From: JBDIBB01 sp039812685
GTDB taxonomy: Bacteria; Acidobacteriota; Vicinamibacteria; Vicinamibacterales; JAFNAJ01
Direction of reading: 5' to 3'
DNA length: 20,208 nt
Assembly (NCBI GenBank): GCA_039812685.1
Contig: JBDIBB010000073.1
Coordinates: forward strand, 1 to 20,208
In this document: positions 16,362 to 20,208 of the stretch, in pieces
Layout of the letters: each line of letters opens with the position of its first letter
Numbering within the stretch: the stretch's first letter is position 1
Position numbers and translations under genes: made by a program
Notes under the pieces: generated by a model
What the model was told of the DNA's origin: nothing
Database searches by the model: none
What the model saw: only the letters and a program-made list of their open reading frames with translations

Positions 16362-18251
16362 GTGAACGCTCCGTACCGGCGACGTCTCGTCATCATCCTC
16401 GCCGCGGCCTGCGTCGGCCTCCCCACGAGCCTCGGTGCGCAGGCGCCAGCCTCTTCGCGCACGGTCAAACCCGTGCTGCACGGCCGCCACTGGATGGCGA
16501 TCACCGGCAAGCCCCTGGCGGCCACGGCCGGCGCGATGATGTTCCAGAAGGGCGGCAACGCCGTCGATGCGGCCTGCGCGATGATCGGCGCCGCGGCCAC
16601 GATGTGGGACACGCTCGGGTGGGGCGGCGAGACACAGGCGCTCATCTACCATCCCCAGTTGAAGAAGGTGATCGGCATCAACGCCCTCGGCGTCGCGCCG
16701 ACCGGCGCCACGCCGGAGTTCTACCGGGAGAAGAAGATGCCGTACCCGCCGGAGTTCGGGCCCCTGGCCGCCGTGACGCCGGGCACGCCGGGGGGGATGA
16801 TGGTGATGCTGGCCGAATACGGCCGCCTGAGCCTGAAGGACGTGCTCGGACCCAGCATCGAGATGGCCGACGGCTACGCGATCGAACAGCAGGCGGCCGA
16901 CGCCATCGAGAACCAGAAACGGGAAATCAAGAAGTGGCCGGCATCGGTGAAGGTGTTTCTGCCGCACCTGGGCGAGCCGCGCGAGGCGCCTCACGCCGGC
17001 GAGATCTTCCGCCAGCCCGATCTGGCGGCGACGCTGCGCAAGCTGGTGGAGGCGGAGACGCAGGCGCTGGCCGCCGGCAAGACGCGGAAGGAAGCGATCC
17101 ATGCCGCCTACGACCGGTTCTACAGAGGCGATGTCGCCGAGGCCCTGGCCACGGGCGCCCAGGAAATCGGCGGCCTGATCACGACCCGGGATCTCGCAAC
17201 CTGGCAGGTGCGCGTCGAGGAGCCCGTGAAGGTCTCCTACAAGGGCATCGACGTCTACAAGCTCACTGTCTGGACGCAGGGGCCCGCGATGCTGCAGGCC
17301 CTGAACCTGCTCGAGCAGGTGGATCTGAAGTCGATGGGCTACAACTCGGCCCGCTACGTGCACGCCGTCTATCAGGCGATGAACCTCGCGTTTGCCGACC
17401 GCGACTTCTATTACGGCGATCCGGCGTTCCCGCCCGAGGAACCGGTGGCCGGCCTGCTCTCGAAGGACTACGCGAAGGCACGGCTGGCGGCGATCGACTG
17501 GACCCGCAACGATCCCCGGGCCCGCCCTGGCGATCCCTATCCCTATGAGGGTCAGGTCAACCCGTTCAAGACGCTGCTCGACAAATGGCCACCGCCGCCG
17601 GCCGCCGGGCCCGGGGCAGGCGCCCCAGGCTGGCAGGTGGCCAGCCGCTCTTTCGACGAGGGGTTCACGGCCGGCACGACGGCCGTGCAGGCGGCCGACG
17701 CCGAAGGGTGGGTGGTGTCGGTCACGCCGAGCGGCGGCTGGATTCCGGCGACCATCGCCGGCACGACCGGCGTGGGCCTGAGCCAGCGCATGCAGAGCTT
17801 CGTGCTCGATGAGGCCGAAGGCCCCTTCAACGTGCTGGTGCCCGGCAAGCGGCCGCGAGTCACGCTCACGCCCACGCTGGCCCTCAAGGACGGCCGGCCG
17901 TTTCTATCGTTCTCGGTACAGGGCGGCGACACGCAGGACCAGAACCTGTTGCAGTTCTTCCTCAACGTCGTCGAGTTCGGGATGAACGTCCAGCAGGCCG
18001 CCGAGGCGGCCAACATCAACAGCTATCAGATGCGCAGTTCCTTCGACGATCACCGTTCGGAGCCGGGCCGGCTGCTGCTGCGCAGCGACACGCCGCAATG
18101 GGTGCGCGACGAACTGTCCCGGATGGGCTATCGGGTTGAGACCGGGCGCCTGACGTCCGGACCGATCCTCGCGATTTTCTTCGACTGGGCCCGCGGCTCG
18201 TTCTGGGGCGCCGCGAGCAATTTCGGCGAGGATTACGGGATCGCCTGGTGA
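16362..18251 (+). CDS. Exported gamma-glutamyltransferase-family Ntn hydrolase
   Basis: The 629-residue precursor begins at the GTG at 16362, eight bases after GGAGG. The signal peptide (NAPYRRRLVIILAAACVG to about LGAQA) then starts correctly. GNAVDAACAMIGA, GWGGE and AAVTPGTPGGM are typical of the GGT large subunit. GFTAGTTAVQAAD supplies the autocleavage threonine (T439). PGKRPRVTLTPTLAL and SVQGGDTQDQ form the small-subunit core. Family members cleave themselves before this Thr and hydrolyse or transfer gamma-glutamyl or other acyl-amide groups in the periplasm. The large-subunit segment INALGVAPTGAT corresponds to DFRExAP in classical GGTs, so the arginine that binds the glutamate carboxylate is absent, and TTA replaces TTH. 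Glutathione is therefore not a safe substrate call. Confidence 0.9.
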   Translation: MNAPYRRRLVIILAAACVGLPTSLGAQAPASSRTVKPVLHGRHWMAITGKPLAATAGAMMFQKGGNAVDAACAMIGAAATMWDTLGWGGETQALIYHPQLKKVIGINALGVAPTGATPEFYREKKMPYPPEFGPLAAVTPGTPGGMMVMLAEYGRLSLKDVLGPSIEMADGYAIEQQAADAIENQKREIKKWPASVKVFLPHLGEPREAPHAGEIFRQPDLAATLRKLVEAETQALAAGKTRKEAIHAAYDRFYRGDVAEALATGAQEIGGLITTRDLATWQVRVEEPVKVSYKGIDVYKLTVWTQGPAMLQALNLLEQVDLKSMGYNSARYVHAVYQAMNLAFADRDFYYGDPAFPPEEPVAGLLSKDYAKARLAAIDWTRNDPRARPGDPYPYEGQVNPFKTLLDKWPPPPAAGPGAGAPGWQVASRSFDEGFTAGTTAVQAADAEGWVVSVTPSGGWIPATIAGTTGVGLSQRMQSFVLDEAEGPFNVLVPGKRPRVTLTPTLALKDGRPFLSFSVQGGDTQDQNLLQFFLNVVEFGMNVQQAAEAANINSYQMRSSFDDHRSEPGRLLLRSDTPQWVRDELSRMGYRVETGRLTSGPILAIFFDWARGSFWGAASNFGEDYGIAW

Positions 18252-18275
18252 GAGAGCGGTCGGATCGTGACGAGA

Positions 18276-18320
18276 GTGGCCGCCCGCGCGGCACCGCGTG
18301 GGCGAGCGCGGAACGGCCAC
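18276..18320 (+). terminator. Possible bidirectional terminator structure
   Basis: GTGGCCG (18276-18282) pairs with CGGCCAC (18314-18320). A second GC-rich hairpin (CCCGCG/CGTGGG, 18283-18302) lies between. The structure lies between the stop of the GGT-family gene and the stop of the convergent 63-residue gene. No T-run is present on either side. Confidence 0.35.
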
Positions 18321-18347
18321 CTGGGGTGAGCGCGGCTGGCGACGGGG

Positions 18348-18539
18348 TCAACCGTAATAGTTGACGTGCTGACCCTTGTCGCCCGATGCGCTCGCCTGCT
18401 CAACGAGCCGGATCAATGCCTGCGCCTCCTGGCGACGCTGGCGCATCGTCTTGGCCAGGGCCTCGACGACGTAATCCGACTGGGTGATGCGCTCCGTGGC
18501 GGCTGAGCCGCCCGATGACGGGATGGCGGAGGTCCCCAT
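18348..18539 (-). CDS. 63-residue hypothetical protein
   Basis: The frame from the ATG ending at 18539 encodes a small soluble protein. A Ser/Gly-rich start is followed by a charged helix (YVVEALAKTMRQRRQEAQALI to about residue 48) and a short conserved-looking tail, KGQHVNYYG. A helix with a VNYY/VDxxA-type ending recalls the small YjfB-like putative motility proteins, but the resemblance is weak. No Shine-Dalgarno site is seen. The next gene starts only 30 bases away on the other strand, so any promoter must overlap that gene. Codon use is normal for the window. The frame stays open further upstream to 18887, but that extension overlaps a better gene on the plus strand. Confidence 0.55.
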   Translation of the reverse strand: MGTSAIPSSGGSAATERITQSDYVVEALAKTMRQRRQEAQALIRLVEQASASGDKGQHVNYYG

Positions 18540-18569
18540 AACGCAGCAATCGGCACGACGGAGGGGAAC

Positions 18570-19013
18570 TTGAGCGCTGCCATGACGAGGTCGGCCGCGG
18601 CGGCGCTCGTGCTGATCGTTGCCGCGGTCGGCTGCCGGCCCCGCCCGGATGTGCGGGTGCTGGTCGACGACCGGCTGGCTGGCCCCGTCGAGCAGATCGC
18701 GGTGCTGTACGAGCAGCGAACCGCGCAGCACGTGCACCTGGCGGTGGTCTCGCGCGGGCGCATGGCGGTGATGCTCGTCAGCGGACGCGACGATCTGGCG
18801 TTTGCCGAGGCCGATCAGGTGGACGCACGACCGGTGACAGGCGGTCTGGATCGCGACAGCCGCCGCGACCTCGCCGTGCGCGGCCACGAGCGCTATGCGG
18901 TGATCCTGCGGGACCGAGCCTCGGGGCGACCCGAAGCCCGGTCGTTCTGGCGGTTTTCGGTGGATGCGGAGGCCCGCGACATCCTGGCTTCCGCGGGGTT
19001 CAGCGCGCCATGA
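18570..19013 (+). CDS. Short ModA-like lipoprotein (reduced substrate-binding domain)
   Basis: The 147-residue protein starts at a TTG with GGAGG (18560-18564) five bases upstream; an ATG at 18582 is the alternative. A lipoprotein signal is likely: basic TR, hydrophobic AAAALVLIVAAV, then GC with C22. Mature residues resemble the first strand-helix of molybdate-type binding proteins (VRVLVDDRLAGPVEQIAVLYEQRT). They also resemble the last part (YAVILRD, SFWRFSVDAEARDILASAGF). About 100 residues of the normal 230-250 are missing from the middle, so the ligand pocket cannot be complete. It may be a degenerate or repurposed binding protein. No ABC permease or ATPase is nearby. The BNR-repeat gene follows 20 bases later, so the two may be co-transcribed. 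Confidence 0.68.
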   Translation: MSAAMTRSAAAALVLIVAAVGCRPRPDVRVLVDDRLAGPVEQIAVLYEQRTAQHVHLAVVSRGRMAVMLVSGRDDLAFAEADQVDARPVTGGLDRDSRRDLAVRGHERYAVILRDRASGRPEARSFWRFSVDAEARDILASAGFSAP

Positions 19014-19033
19014 CGGTGCGGAGGAGGGGCGAC

Positions 19034-20208
19034 ATGCGACGATGGATGATACGGGCGGCGGCAGGGGTGCTCGCGGTAGCGGGGCTCACGGGGCTCTGGC
19101 AGGCCATGCCTGGCCTCCAGGCCCAGACGGCGGTGGCCGGCGCCGTGGACGAGAGCCTGTTCGCCGGTCTGCGCTGGCGCAGCATCGGACCCAATCGCGG
19201 CGGGCGCTCCATTGGCGCGGCCGGCAGCGACGCGCGGCCGCTGGAGTACTACTTCACCGCCACCGGAGGCGGCATCTTCAAGACGACCGACGGCGGCACC
19301 ACCTGGACGCCCGCGGCCGACAAGTTCCTGAAGACCTCCTCGGCGAGCGCGATCGCGGTCGCGCAGTCGAATCCTGACGTCGTCTACGTCGGCACGGGCG
19401 AGACGCAGCTGCGCGGCAACATCATCCAGGGTGATGGCGTGTACCGGACGACGGACGGCGGCAAGACCTGGGAGCACCTCGGCCTGGAGAAGACGCTGGC
19501 CATCGCGCGCGTGCGCATTCACCCGTCCAACCCTGACATCGTCTGGGTGGCGGCGCTCGGCGATCCCTATGCCTCGACGCCGGATCGCGGTATCTATCGC
19601 ACCACCAACGGCGGCAAGACCTGGGAACAGGTGCTGTTCCGCGACCAGAAGACGGGCGCGGTCGATCTGGCGCTCGACCCCCGGAACCCGGATGTGCTCT
19701 ACGCCGGCCTGTGGGAGGTGTTTCGCACCCCGTACTCGCTGTCGAGCGGAGGCCCGGGCGGTGGGCTCTTCAAATCGACCGACGGCGGGCGCACCTGGAC
19801 CGAGCTGACGAAGAACCCGGGCCTGCCGGCGGGGTTGTGGGGAAAGATCGGCGTGTCGGTGTCCGGCGCCGAGGGCGCGCGCGTCTACACCATCATCGAG
19901 AACGCGGAGGCCGGCGGCGTCTACGTGTCCGACGATGGCGGCGCGAACTGGACGAAGGTGAACGGCGATCGCAGCCTGCGCCAGCGTGCGTTCTACTACA
20001 CGCGCGTGTTCGCCGACCCGAAGGACAAGGACACGGTCTACGTGGTCAACACCGGCTTCTACAGATCGACGGACGGCGGCAAGACCTACACCGCGATCCG
20101 CGTGCCCCACGGCGACAACCACGACCTCTGGATCTCGACGGCCGATCCGCAGCGGATGATCGAGGCCAACGACGGCGGTGCCAACGTCAGCGTGAACGGC
20201 GGGCGGGG
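19034..20208 (+). CDS. Secreted sortilin/BNR-repeat protein (5' part, runs off the window)
   Basis: The first 391 residues are present and the frame is open at the window edge. A strong GAGGAGGGG (19021-19029) supports the ATG. A signal peptide (MRRWMIRAAAGVLAVAGLTG to about QAQTA) leads into a beta-propeller-like region. The region begins GLRWRSIGPNRGGRS, the usual opening of the large VPS10/sortilin-like 'glycosyl hydrolase' proteins of Acidobacteriota and Bacteroidota. Asp-box repeats (S/T-x-D/N-G-G-x-T-W) are visible at least six times, for example TTDGGTTWT, TTNGGKTWE and SDDGGANWT. Each marks a propeller blade and is a fold motif, not a catalytic site. Such proteins usually reach about 1,000 residues. 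Function is unproven; exo-sialidase-type or binding roles are possible. Confidence 0.92.
   Translation, partial: MRRWMIRAAAGVLAVAGLTGLWQAMPGLQAQTAVAGAVDESLFAGLRWRSIGPNRGGRSIGAAGSDARPLEYYFTATGGGIFKTTDGGTTWTPAADKFLKTSSASAIAVAQSNPDVVYVGTGETQLRGNIIQGDGVYRTTDGGKTWEHLGLEKTLAIARVRIHPSNPDIVWVAALGDPYASTPDRGIYRTTNGGKTWEQVLFRDQKTGAVDLALDPRNPDVLYAGLWEVFRTPYSLSSGGPGGGLFKSTDGGRTWTELTKNPGLPAGLWGKIGVSVSGAEGARVYTIIENAEAGGVYVSDDGGANWTKVNGDRSLRQRAFYYTRVFADPKDKDTVYVVNTGFYRSTDGGKTYTAIRVPHGDNHDLWISTADPQRMIEANDGGANVSVNGGR

Overview
This is a high-GC bacterial chromosomal window with no phage, insertion sequence, CRISPR or rRNA signal. The gene content points to a heterotrophic Acidobacteriota, perhaps class Vicinamibacteria: several exported hydrolases, a large M14 metallopeptidase, a sortilin/BNR-repeat protein and tandem small cytochromes c. 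The taxonomy is an inference from gene style and base composition, not from a marker gene.

Left part (1-4619): a possible tail of an upstream gene, surE (perhaps leaderless), a tRNA-Pro(CGG) with a near-perfect intrinsic terminator, a fatty-acyl-AMP ligase fused to a carrier domain, and two tandem paralogous monohaem cytochromes c. Middle part (4620-11772): a large secreted M14 carboxypeptidase (minus strand), divergent from an exported alkaline-phosphatase-superfamily hydrolase. These are followed by an O-methyltransferase with an apparent signal peptide, a 60-residue HTH protein, a GNAT acetyltransferase and a 12-TM MFS transporter.

The most notable locus is 11824-12384 (minus). It is a carboxymuconolactone decarboxylase/AhpD-like gene read through one in-frame TGA that sits exactly where the second cysteine of the CxxC redox motif belongs. 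A hairpin that fits the general bacterial SECIS layout starts a few bases later. The best reading is a selenoprotein with a C-L-F-Sec motif.

Right part (12847-20208): a compact four-gene operon encodes a coiled-coil protein, an inner-membrane protein with a periplasmic OmpA domain, a Ras-like small GTPase with unusual catalytic residues, and a PAS-like coiled-coil protein. It looks like a GTPase-controlled envelope-spanning module and is a second candidate for a poorly described system. After it come a gamma-glutamyltransferase-family hydrolase lacking the usual glutamate-binding arginine, a 63-residue minus-strand protein, a shortened ModA-like lipoprotein, and a BNR/sortilin-type secreted protein that runs off the window.

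Several starts were moved from the longest open frame on the basis of Shine-Dalgarno sites and signal peptides: cytochrome A, the M14 peptidase, the phosphatase-like protein, the methyltransferase, the HTH protein, the coiled-coil protein, and the GGT-family protein.
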